NCBI RefSeq assembly: GCF_014646675.1
Contig: NZ_BMNS01000003.1
Span: 231,570-295,569, forward strand
DNA length: 64,000 nucleotides
Direction: 5' to 3'
From: Lutibacter litoralis
Lineage (GTDB): Bacteria > Bacteroidota > Bacteroidia > Flavobacteriales > Flavobacteriaceae
Positions 8,708 to 18,409 of the stretch are shown in pieces; the stretch's first letter is position 1, and each line of letters starts with the position of its first letter. The translations under genes were made by a program, and so were the position numbers. The notes beneath the pieces are model-generated. The model ran no database searches, had not been told where the DNA came from, and saw only the letters and a program-made list of their open reading frames with translations.

Positions 8708-10606
8708 TTATCGTTTCTTTTGCTGTTTTGCTTGTTGTTCTTGGGCTTGTTTCATTGCATCATTCAATCTTTTTCTAAACTTCCCTTCTTTTTTTGGTTT
8801 CTTTTTATTTTCTTCAATTTTAGCATGAATTTTTTCTTCATCTATAATATAATGCTTGATAACTAACATTATAGTAATAGTCAATAAGTTAGAAACAAAG
8901 TAATATAAACTTAAACTACTCGCATACATATTAAAGAAAATTAACATCATAACAGGAGAGAGATACATCATCATTTTCATCATCTTTTGCATATCTGGCA
9001 TTCCTTCTTGCGTAGGTTGTTGCATTCCCATTTGTTGACTCTGACTCATTCTCATATAAAAGAAAATTGCAACAGAAGCTAATATTGGAAATAAACTAAT
9101 ATGAGATCCGTACATTGGTATGTGGAACGGAAGTTCAAACACAGAATCGTATGAAGATAAATCATCTGCCCATAAAAATCCTTTCTGACGTAAATCTATA
9201 TTAGAAGGGAAAAATCTAAATAATGCAAAGAATACTGGCATTTGTAATAATGCAGGTATACAACCAGAAAGCGGACTAACACCAGCTTTACTCTGAACAG
9301 CCATTGTTTCTTGCTGACGTTTCATTGCGTTTTCTTTTCCTGGTAAGCGCTTGTTAATTTCTTCCATTTCAGGTTTTAACACCTTCATTTTTGCACTAGA
9401 CAAGTAAGATTTATATACCAATGGCGACATTATAATTCTAACAACTATAGTTAGTAAAATTATAATAACACCATAATTACCTATAAAGCCTTGAAGAAAA
9501 TTAAATACAGGTACAAAAATTAATCGGTTTATATAACCAAAAATTCCCCAACCTAGATTTACAATTTCTTTAATATTTCTATCGTATTTTTTAAGAATTT
9601 GATAATCATTAGGCCCAATATACCAATTCATATTATAATTAAATTCTCCACCATCCAAAGCTAAAGGGGCTTTTAAAGCGAATGCTTTTGTAAAAACAGT
9701 GTCAATTTCTTCGTCTTTAGTTAAAGTAACAGAGGTCAATTTTGCGCTATCAAATGCTTTGTCTGAAATTAAGATTGCTGAAAAGAAGTGTTGCTTAAAA
9801 GCGACCCAATTTACATCCGTTTCTTCAGCATCATCTTCACCACCAACGGAAAGGTAATCAATATCTTCATCACCTTTTTCATAATACATTTCTGTTTGTT
9901 GATTTTCGTAACGAATACTTTTTTCGTGACTAAAACCATCTAAACTCCAATCTAATGTAATTTGCTGTGCGGAGTTTAGCGAAGTACTTAAACCTTGTGA
10001 ACGAATATTAAAATCCACCATATATTCATCTGGTTTCATTTCATAACGGTATTCTAAATATCTAGAATCTGAAACTTTTAATTTCATTGAAAGTACTTCG
10101 TTTGATCCATCTGTTGTTAAAGTTGGTTCGAACATTAAATCTTTTGTATTTAAGATCCTGTTTTCTGAAGTTCCAAAATTAATGTTGAAAGAAGCGTTTT
10201 GATCTTTTACAATATATAAAGGTAAAGAATCATAGGTAACATAATTTTTTATTAATGCTTCTTTAATTTGTCCACCTTTATTAGAGATTACTAATTTTAG
10301 AACATTATTTTCTAAAATTGTTTCACCTTCAGCAATTGTTGCAGAATACCCAAAATCACCTAATTTACCTTTAGCTTTTATTAAAGATAAAGAATCTGTA
10401 GCTTGCAGTGTTGTTTGGGTAGTATCGTTAAAAGTTGCAGTATTTGTAGTTGCTTTTGTAGCTTCAACTTGTTCTATTTCAGCTGCCTTTTCTTGAGCTG
10501 CTTGTTCTTCAGGCGTTGGTTGATTGCTGTACATCCACCATAACATAATAGCGCCAAGAAGCACAAAACCTATAAGTGAATTAAAATCGAATTTCTTTTG
10601 TTCCAT
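8708..10606 (-). CDS. yidC: Membrane protein insertase YidC
   Basis: A 632-residue YidC/OxaI-family insertase that folds and inserts inner-membrane proteins with or without SecYEG. An N-terminal membrane anchor (LIGFVLLGAIMLWWMY) is followed by the large periplasmic beta-sandwich domain typical of Gram-negative YidC (about residues 60-350). The conserved C-terminal membrane core starts near GWGIFGYINRLIFVPVF and includes YGVIIILLTIVVRIIMSPL with the conserved hydrophilic-groove Arg. The C-terminus is strongly basic (KKPKKEGKFRKRL), as expected for ribosome contact. It sits 108 bases downstream of pyrG; a TACTTTTG element in that gap may give it a promoter of its own. A strong terminator follows. 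Confidence 0.97.
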   Translation of the reverse strand: MEQKKFDFNSLIGFVLLGAIMLWWMYSNQPTPEEQAAQEKAAEIEQVEATKATTNTATFNDTTQTTLQATDSLSLIKAKGKLGDFGYSATIAEGETILENNVLKLVISNKGGQIKEALIKNYVTYDSLPLYIVKDQNASFNINFGTSENRILNTKDLMFEPTLTTDGSNEVLSMKLKVSDSRYLEYRYEMKPDEYMVDFNIRSQGLSTSLNSAQQITLDWSLDGFSHEKSIRYENQQTEMYYEKGDEDIDYLSVGGEDDAEETDVNWVAFKQHFFSAILISDKAFDSAKLTSVTLTKDEEIDTVFTKAFALKAPLALDGGEFNYNMNWYIGPNDYQILKKYDRNIKEIVNLGWGIFGYINRLIFVPVFNFLQGFIGNYGVIIILLTIVVRIIMSPLVYKSYLSSAKMKVLKPEMEEINKRLPGKENAMKRQQETMAVQSKAGVSPLSGCIPALLQMPVFFALFRFFPSNIDLRQKGFLWADDLSSYDSVFELPFHIPMYGSHISLFPILASVAIFFYMRMSQSQQMGMQQPTQEGMPDMQKMMKMMMYLSPVMMLIFFNMYASSLSLYYFVSNLLTITIMLVIKHYIIDEEKIHAKIEENKKKPKKEGKFRKRLNDAMKQAQEQQAKQQKKR

Positions 10607-10663
10607 GTGTATAATTAAATGTCAATTTGTCATTTACTTTTTAAAAAATTCTAAAAAGCCCGA

Positions 10664-10671
10664 CAAAAGTA
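10664..10671 (-). promoter_or_regulatory. Candidate -7 element for yidC
   Basis: TACTTTTG on the minus strand, fitting TAnnTTTG, about 58 bases before the yidC start. No TTG was found at the usual distance upstream, so this could be weak or spurious. Confidence 0.35.
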
Positions 10672-10714
10672 CTAAAAGTAACGTTAATAATTAGTTTTTA
10701 TTAAGTATTCTATA

Positions 10715-12374
<1,660 letters not shown>

Positions 12375-12383
12375 AAGGGAAAT

Positions 12384-12480
12384 GTGTAAAAAGTTTGAAA
12401 GTTTAAGAGTGCGAATATTGAAATGTTGAAAAGGTTGAAAAGTTGACAAGAGGAAAGGTTCAAAGTCAAAAACTTGAGAA
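12384..12480. repeat. Degenerate GTTGAAAA-type short repeats
   Basis: Imperfect reiterations of a purine-rich unit such as GTTTGAAAGTT, GTTGAAAAGGTTGAAAAGTTGAC and AAGGTTCAAAGTC fill the pyrG-upstream / glgP-downstream spacer. A similar stretch occurs at 60268-60290. They are not coding; the short open frame that crosses them on the minus strand has biased, low-complexity content. Confidence 0.5.
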
Positions 12481-12495
12481 TTATTGTTTGAAACA

Positions 12496-12537
12496 AAAAA
12501 AAGCACTTTAAAATTGTTGAAAATTAAAGTGCTTTTG
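12496..12537 (-). terminator. Terminator downstream of the glucan phosphorylase-like gene
   Basis: A 13-base-pair perfect stem (12500-12512 with 12525-12537) and a twelve-base loop; on the minus strand it ends in a run of T (A-run at 12496-12503). It follows the stop codon at 12559 by about 20 bases. Confidence 0.8.
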
Positions 12538-12558
12538 TAAAGTATAGTAGTAAGTGTA

Positions 12559-14202
12559 TTAGCTATATAGTTCGTCGTAATATTGTTGTGCCATTCTATT
12601 ACTTGTAAATTCTGGAATAGTATCTGTGATACCATTAAGTACAATTTCTTGCCATTTTTTAGGCTTGTTGTAATATGTAGGTAATACTTCGTTTTCTAGA
12701 ATTTCAAATAAATTAGCACAATCTTCTTCATCTTGTTCCCAAACAGGTTTTTTGTGATCTAATTCAGGTAATACAAAACAGTTTTCTCCATGTTTTTGAA
12801 ATTCAGGAATCCACCCATCGTTAATTGATAGGTTTACAGAACCGTTGAAAGAAGCTGTCATACCACTTGTTCCAGAAGCTTCTCGTGTAATTCTTGGTGT
12901 GTTAAGCCAAATGTCTGAACCGTATTTTAGTTGTTTAGATAAATCCATTTCGTAGCCAGTTAATACGGCTAAGTTTTTTCTATTTTTAGAAAAATTCACT
13001 AAATGATTAAAAATGTCAATAGCGTAATAATCTTTTGGATATGGTTTTCCTGCCCAAATAATTTGAACTGGATATTTTTCGTTTGAAAGTAGTTTTTCAA
13101 AACGCTCTAAATCGTATAAAAACATATCTGCTCTTTTGTAACCTGCAAAACGTCTTGCCCAAACAATTGTAATTACGTTAGGGTCAAATCTTTTTTGAGT
13201 TTGATTTAAAACAACATCAAATAACTCATTTTTTAAAGCTGTTTTTCTATCTTTAAATTTCTTAGCGCTTTTAGTTTTCCAGGCTTTCTTTATTTCTTCA
13301 TCTTGCCAGAAATTTTGATTTTGTGCATTTGTAATAGGAATTATTTTATTGATTCCATCAAAACCTTTCCACATATCATTTGAAACTACAGCGTGTAGTT
13401 TAGATACAGCATTCGATTTATTTGCCATTCTTAAAGCAGCAACGGTATAATTAATCATACCATCGTTTACCATTTCTTGTCTTAATTCTTCTTCAGAAAG
13501 TGTTCTTCCAAAAAAGCCACATCTATTTAAATGTCTTGCATCACGTTCTTCATTTCCAGCTTTTTCAGGTGTGTGTGTTGTAAAAGCAAATTGCTCTTTT
13601 TTTACACCTTGATCTCTTAAATAATAAAATGCAGGTAATGCGTGTCCTTCATTTAAATGATACATATCTGCACCGCCTAAAGCCTCTACAACTTTAGCTC
13701 CACCAATACCTAAAATTATACTTTGAGAAACTCGAGTAAGTTCATTTGAATCGTATAAATGATTTGTAATAGTTCTTGATAAATGATCGTTACCTTCTAC
13801 ATCGGTACTTAAAAGGTACATTGGTACACAGCCAAAAATTTCAGGTTTTAAAATATAAGCTCTAACTTTTACTGCTGGATTGTCGTGAAGCGGTACTTCA
13901 ACTTCAATTCCGGTATCTTCTAAAAAGTTATATGTTTTTTCAATAAAATCAGTTCTAAGTGTACGGTCTTCGTTTCTTGCTTGATCATAATATCCATATT
14001 TCCAAAGCATTCCAATCCCAACCATATTCTGTTTTAATTCATGTGCAGAGCGCATGTGTGAACCAGCTAAAAAGCCTAATCCTCCAGAATAAATTTTTAA
14101 CGCTTGGTGAATTCCAAACTCCATACTAAAATATGCTACTTTTTTGTCATATTTTTTTGCTGGTTTGTAAGGGTGATGCCATTTACTATATTCATTTACC
14201 AT
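12559..14202 (-). CDS. GT35-type alpha-glucan phosphorylase-like protein (PLP Lys absent)
   Basis: A 547-residue protein of the short alpha-glucan phosphorylase group (glycosyltransferase family 35). Family features are VAYFSMEFGIHQALKIYSGG near residues 22-41, HLNEGHALPAFYYL, the active-site region FAFTTHTPEKAG and IVWARRFAGYKRADMF. In true phosphorylases the C-terminal block reads ASGTSGMKA, with the Lys forming the Schiff base to pyridoxal phosphate. Here it reads EASGTSGMTASFNG with Thr449 in that place (codon at 12856-12858). The protein may therefore be a non-phosphorolytic glycosyltransferase or an inactive homologue. It is monocistronic and followed by a terminator. It is not certain that it degrades glycogen. 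Confidence 0.85.
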   Translation of the reverse strand: MVNEYSKWHHPYKPAKKYDKKVAYFSMEFGIHQALKIYSGGLGFLAGSHMRSAHELKQNMVGIGMLWKYGYYDQARNEDRTLRTDFIEKTYNFLEDTGIEVEVPLHDNPAVKVRAYILKPEIFGCVPMYLLSTDVEGNDHLSRTITNHLYDSNELTRVSQSIILGIGGAKVVEALGGADMYHLNEGHALPAFYYLRDQGVKKEQFAFTTHTPEKAGNEERDARHLNRCGFFGRTLSEEELRQEMVNDGMINYTVAALRMANKSNAVSKLHAVVSNDMWKGFDGINKIIPITNAQNQNFWQDEEIKKAWKTKSAKKFKDRKTALKNELFDVVLNQTQKRFDPNVITIVWARRFAGYKRADMFLYDLERFEKLLSNEKYPVQIIWAGKPYPKDYYAIDIFNHLVNFSKNRKNLAVLTGYEMDLSKQLKYGSDIWLNTPRITREASGTSGMTASFNGSVNLSINDGWIPEFQKHGENCFVLPELDHKKPVWEQDEEDCANLFEILENEVLPTYYNKPKKWQEIVLNGITDTIPEFTSNRMAQQYYDELYS

Positions 14203-14421
14203 AGGTTCGTTCGTTTTAAAAAAATTGAATACAAAATTAAGTATTTATGTTATTTTAAATCTGTAATATTTTAACTTATTTATGTTTGAAAATGTGTTTT
14301 TTGGAACATTTGGTTCGGTTTTTACTGGTTTTTGGTTAATTTAGAACATATATAGTAGTGGGGTGTAATGCTCCTAATATTAATTTTATTAGCAATTTTT
14401 TATAAATTTTTAATGACTATT

Positions 14422-14484
14422 ATTTCAGTGCTTTGGTTTTGTTCTTTTTGTGATTTTAAAAATTTCAAACCAAAGCACTGAAAT
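14422..14484. repeat. 18-bp perfect inverted repeat across a stop codon
   Basis: Arms 14422-14439 and 14467-14484 are exact reverse complements, separated by 27 bases. The repeat covers the last codons and the stop (14425-14427) of the P-type ATPase gene. There is no T-run directly after it on the minus strand, so it is not a classical terminator. Confidence 0.7.
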
Positions 14485-16929
14485 GAAACCAATTGCAATA
14501 CAGCCTGATAATTGCAGCAAATTCAAATGTTCAAATTCAAAAAAACTTGTAAGTGGGTTTACATAAAGGATAAGAGCTACAAGAGCAATGGTTATAAAAA
14601 TGATAAATAAGACCATATTATTCTTATACTTTAAAGTTGTTAAAATAGAATAATAAAATGAGCGGTTTATTAAAGTCAGGAAAATGTTTGCGGCTATTAA
14701 AACAGTAAAAGTCATTGTCCTTGTTAAAGCTTCATTGTAACCACTAATTACTGAATATTGGTAAACAAATAAAGTTCCTACTGTTATCATCAACCCTTGC
14801 ACAATACTTATCGATAATTCTTTCCAATTAAAAAAAGAAGTTGTCAATGCTTTAGGTTCCTGTAACATCGTATTCTCTTCCATTGGTTCGTTTTCATAAA
14901 GAATAGAACAAGTTGGTCCCATTATTAATTCTAAAAAAATGATGTGGATGGGTGAAAATACATTGGGGTAAATCCATCCTAAAGCCAAGGGAATAAATAC
15001 AGTTAAAATAATAGGTATGTGTATAGAAATAATGTATTGGATTGCTTTTTTTAGGTTCGCATATATCTTTCTACCCATAGCTATTGCATCAACCATTTTT
15101 GACAAATCATCTTCTAATAAAATTAATGATGCTGCTTGTTTCGCTATTTCCGTTCCTTTTTTACCCATTGCAATACCAATATGTGCTGCTTTTAGAGCTG
15201 GTCCATCATTCACGCCATCTCCTGTCATTGCTACAATTTGATTATTGAATTTTAAGGCATTGATAATTTTTAATTTAGCTTCTGGAAACATACGAGTAAA
15301 AATTGTAGTATTCATTACACAGTTTTTTAATTCATTATCATCTAATTTCATCAATTCTTCACCTGTAATGTTTTTCTCGTAACCTTTAAATCCAATTTGT
15401 TTTGCAATTGCAATAGTAGTTGCTGAATAATCACCAGTTATAATTTTTACAGCAATGCCCGCATTATAAAAATCTTCTAATACTTTTTGAATATTCTTTT
15501 TGGGTGGATCATAAAAAGCAATAATTCCTTTAAATTGAAATGACAATTTTTGTTGTTTTGCAGGATAATTATTTTCTGTAAAATTTGACACACCTACTCC
15601 CAATACTCTATAACCATCATTTGCCAATATTTGAATGGCTTCATTTATTTGTTGTTTTTCGATTTTTGTAAGGTTTGATATATTTATCAAAGCTTCGGGA
15701 GCTCCTTTAGCTGCTATAATTCGGTTGCCTTTATTGTTCTCAAAAACATGTGTCATCATAGGTGGTTTACCACCTAATGGGTATTCATGAATGAGTTTGT
15801 AACTTGGTCGTTCATCATTTTTTACAATATTTTTATAAGTTTGGTGTAGTGCCACTTCCATTGGCTCAAACGGAATAGGTTCACTAGCCCACATTGCTAA
15901 TTCTATAAGTTGTTTTTCATCATCTGATAATTGGTTGTTGGGTTGAGAGATTTTATTCGATGATAGCAAAAAGAGTTTTGCTAAACTCATTTTGTTTTCA
16001 GTAATGGTTCCTGTTTTATCAGTACAAATAACGGTTGCACTACCTAATGTTTCAACGGTTTTCATTTGCTTAACTACAATCCCTATTTTCATTAAGCGCC
16101 AAGCGCCTAAAGCCATAAAAGTTGTAAAAGCAACGGGGATTTCCTCAGGCAAAATGCTCATGGCTAAAGTAAGTGACTGTAATAAGCTGTTCAATAGACT
16201 TTGAGAATTCCAATAATTAATTGCCCAAACAAATAGAAAGGCTACAGCACCTGCGATTGCCATCTTTTTTACAAAATCTGCAATTTGTATTTCTAAAAGT
16301 GTTTTTTCTTCAATAATACTTTCTAGACTTATTCCAATTTTACCCAATTTGGTTTTGTTACCAATTGCAGTAATTGTTGCAATAGCTAAACCACTTGTCA
16401 CAGTTGTGCCGCTATAAATACTTTTATCTTCCTTAGTTTTATCCTTAAAAACAGCTAATGATTCGCCTGTAAGTATGGATTCGTTTACCGAGAAGTCGTT
16501 GGAATGAATAATGCTTCCATCTGCTGCAATAAGGGTTCCTTCTTCCACAATTAGGCTGTCACCTACAACCAGTTCATTGCTTTTTATTTCTTCTATTTTA
16601 CCATTGCGAATGACTTTGCAATGGGGTTGAGAAAAATCTTTTAATTTTTCCAAAGCGTTCTTGCTTCTCGAATTTTGGTATAAAGAAATTGAGGTGATGA
16701 ATAAAATAGCAGCTACTAAGAAAATCCCGTCACCTATTTCACCACTAATAAAATAAATAGAAGCAGCAACCAATAATAAAATCGTCATTGGTTCCTTAAC
16801 AATATATTTTAAGGTGTTTAAGAAACTGTTTTCTTTTTTGTAGTTTAATGTGTTTTGTCCAAATTTTTCCCTTGCAAGAATTACCTGCTCGTTTGTTAAC
16901 CCTAATATGTCGAAATTATTTGTAGTCAA
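14425..16929 (-). CDS. Cation-translocating P-type ATPase (P2-like)
   Basis: An 834-residue P-type ATPase of the inner membrane. Motifs in order: actuator-domain TGES (154-157), membrane segment motif PEEIP (261-265), the phosphorylation site CTDKTGTIT with Asp304, the nucleotide-binding KGAPEAL, TGDYSATTIAIAKQIG and the hinge MTGDGVNDGPALKAA, followed by a C-terminal block of membrane segments. The overall layout is that of P2-type pumps (Ca2+-ATPase-like), but the ion-binding residues in the membrane cannot be matched confidently, so the cation is left open. Heavy-metal-binding N-terminal domains are absent. It stands alone between the glucan phosphorylase-like gene and the SDR, each more than 100 bases away. 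Confidence 0.9.
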   Translation of the reverse strand: MTTNNFDILGLTNEQVILAREKFGQNTLNYKKENSFLNTLKYIVKEPMTILLLVAASIYFISGEIGDGIFLVAAILFITSISLYQNSRSKNALEKLKDFSQPHCKVIRNGKIEEIKSNELVVGDSLIVEEGTLIAADGSIIHSNDFSVNESILTGESLAVFKDKTKEDKSIYSGTTVTSGLAIATITAIGNKTKLGKIGISLESIIEEKTLLEIQIADFVKKMAIAGAVAFLFVWAINYWNSQSLLNSLLQSLTLAMSILPEEIPVAFTTFMALGAWRLMKIGIVVKQMKTVETLGSATVICTDKTGTITENKMSLAKLFLLSSNKISQPNNQLSDDEKQLIELAMWASEPIPFEPMEVALHQTYKNIVKNDERPSYKLIHEYPLGGKPPMMTHVFENNKGNRIIAAKGAPEALINISNLTKIEKQQINEAIQILANDGYRVLGVGVSNFTENNYPAKQQKLSFQFKGIIAFYDPPKKNIQKVLEDFYNAGIAVKIITGDYSATTIAIAKQIGFKGYEKNITGEELMKLDDNELKNCVMNTTIFTRMFPEAKLKIINALKFNNQIVAMTGDGVNDGPALKAAHIGIAMGKKGTEIAKQAASLILLEDDLSKMVDAIAMGRKIYANLKKAIQYIISIHIPIILTVFIPLALGWIYPNVFSPIHIIFLELIMGPTCSILYENEPMEENTMLQEPKALTTSFFNWKELSISIVQGLMITVGTLFVYQYSVISGYNEALTRTMTFTVLIAANIFLTLINRSFYYSILTTLKYKNNMVLFIIFITIALVALILYVNPLTSFFEFEHLNLLQLSGCIAIGFISVLWFEIFKITKRTKPKH

Positions 16930-17036
16930 TGTTTAGTTTTAATTACATTAGGTTGGATAGGGTTAGGGGTAATTATTACATATAAATCTCATCAATTATT
17001 TTAAAAGAGCCTTAAACAAAGTAAATTTTAATAGTA

Positions 17037-17912
17037 CTACTTTTTCTTTTTCCGTATCATAGCTTCTAGCATATCCCACATATTTTTTGGGATTTCTTCG
17101 AGCATATTAAATTCACCTGCGCCTTTTAGCCACTCACCACCATCAATAGTTATAACTTCTCCGTTTATATAAGCAGAAAAATCACTCATTAAATAGGCTG
17201 CTAAATTTGCTAATTCTTGGTGTTCACCAACCCTGCCAACAGGAACTTTCTTTTTCATATCAAACTTTTCTTTTAATTCTCCAGGAAGCAATCTATCCCA
17301 AGCACCTTTTGTTGGAAAAGGACCTGGAGCAATAGCATTTGATCGAATTCCATATTTAGCCCATTCAACAGCTAAAGAGCGTGTCATAGCCAACACACCT
17401 GCTTTTGCAGTTGCAGATGGCACAACATAACCCGAGCCTGTCCATGCATATGTAGTTACAATATTTAAAATAGTAGATTTTTTTTGCTTTGTTTTAATCC
17501 AATGTTTTCCAAAAGCAAGCGTACAATTTTTACTTCCTTTTAAAACAATATCAATAATAGTATCAAAAGCGTTTGCAGATAAACGTTCGGTAGGTGATAT
17601 AAAATTTCCAGCAGCATTGTTAAGTAAACCGTCAACTTTTCCAAACTTTTTTAAAGATTCAGCTAAAACATTTTCAACTTCAATATAATTTCTAACGTCG
17701 CATTGCACAGCTAAAACTTTTCCTCCAGTTTTTTCTTCTAACTCAATTTTAACCGTATTTAATTTTTCAATATTTCGAGATGTTATTACAACTGAAGCTC
17801 CTAATTCTAAAAAATAGGTAGTCATAGCTTTTCCTAAACCGCTGCCACCGCCAGTTACAACAATTACTTGATCTTTTAAACTTCCTTCTTTTAACATTGG
17901 TTTTTGATACAT
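17037..17912 (-). CDS. SDR, 2,4-dienoyl-CoA-reductase-like
   Basis: A 291-residue short-chain dehydrogenase/reductase. The NADP-binding motif is TGGGSGLGKAM (residues about 20-30) and the NNAAGNF motif follows. In place of the usual YxxxK it has PSATAKAGVLAMTRSLAVEW, where the Tyr position is changed but the Lys is kept; this matches the mitochondrial/peroxisomal 2,4-dienoyl-CoA reductase branch, whose active site differs from classical SDRs. Such enzymes reduce 2,4-dienoyl-CoA during oxidation of polyunsaturated fatty acids. NAIAPGPFPTKGAW is also typical of that branch. Single gene with a TAAATTTG -7-like element about 40 bases upstream. Confidence 0.83.
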   Translation of the reverse strand: MYQKPMLKEGSLKDQVIVVTGGGSGLGKAMTTYFLELGASVVITSRNIEKLNTVKIELEEKTGGKVLAVQCDVRNYIEVENVLAESLKKFGKVDGLLNNAAGNFISPTERLSANAFDTIIDIVLKGSKNCTLAFGKHWIKTKQKKSTILNIVTTYAWTGSGYVVPSATAKAGVLAMTRSLAVEWAKYGIRSNAIAPGPFPTKGAWDRLLPGELKEKFDMKKKVPVGRVGEHQELANLAAYLMSDFSAYINGEVITIDGGEWLKGAGEFNMLEEIPKNMWDMLEAMIRKKKK

Positions 17913-18000
17913 AAAAATGGTATTTTTGTTTATTATAAAAATAGGGATTTTTTCAAATTTAGCTTGAAAAATAATATTTTTTATTTTTTTTTAAATTCTA

Positions 18001-18031
18001 TTTGTCAAACACAAAAGGATTTGTATATTTG
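18001..18031 (+). promoter_or_regulatory. rpmH promoter (TTTG-N19-TATATTTG)
   Basis: TTTG at 18001-18004, 19 bases, TATATTTG at 18024-18031: an exact match to the Bacteroidota consensus. The leader to the rpmH ATG would be about 70 bases. Confidence 0.8.
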
Positions 18032-18105
18032 CCCACGCTTTAAAGGAGACTTCTTCTTAAAGTAAATTAAGAAAAAAAGAAACACGATTTTAAAAATTAT
18101 AAGTA

Positions 18106-18267
18106 ATGCCAAAAAGAACATTTCAGCCTTCAAAAAGAAAGAGAAGAAATAAACACGGATTTAGAGAGCGTATGGCTTCTGCAACTGGTAGAAAAGTTTT
18201 AGCAAGAAGAAGAGCTAAAGGAAGAAATAGAGTAAGTGTTTCTTCTGACCCAAGACCAAAGAAATAA
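18106..18267 (+). CDS. rpmH: 50S ribosomal protein L34
   Basis: A 53-residue, very basic protein reading [18 protein letters not shown], then [16 protein letters not shown] and RRRAKGR, which is the full bL34 signature; the extra C-terminal tail ([13 protein letters not shown]) is usual in Bacteroidota. bL34 is part of the large ribosomal subunit. It has its own promoter (18001-18031) and its own terminator (18289-18322), so it is transcribed alone, unlike the rpmH-rnpA operon of many bacteria. Confidence 0.98.
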   Translation: MPKRTFQPSKRKRRNKHGFRERMASATGRKVLARRRAKGRNRVSVSSDPRPKK

Positions 18268-18288
18268 TGAAACAATAGTTTTATATAT

Positions 18289-18322
18289 AAGGTGTTACTT
18301 TTCTTAAGTAACGCCTTTTTTT
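18289..18322 (+). terminator. rpmH terminator
   Basis: Twelve-base-pair stem (18289-18300 with 18306-18317, one G-T pair), a five-base loop and a T-run to 18322. Confidence 0.9.
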
Positions 18323-18409
18323 ATGACCTTTTAATAAGTTTTTAAAACTATTTTTTTAAAAAATTTGAATTTTATAGATATTTACCAAATTATTAATTAA
18401 TACTAACAA

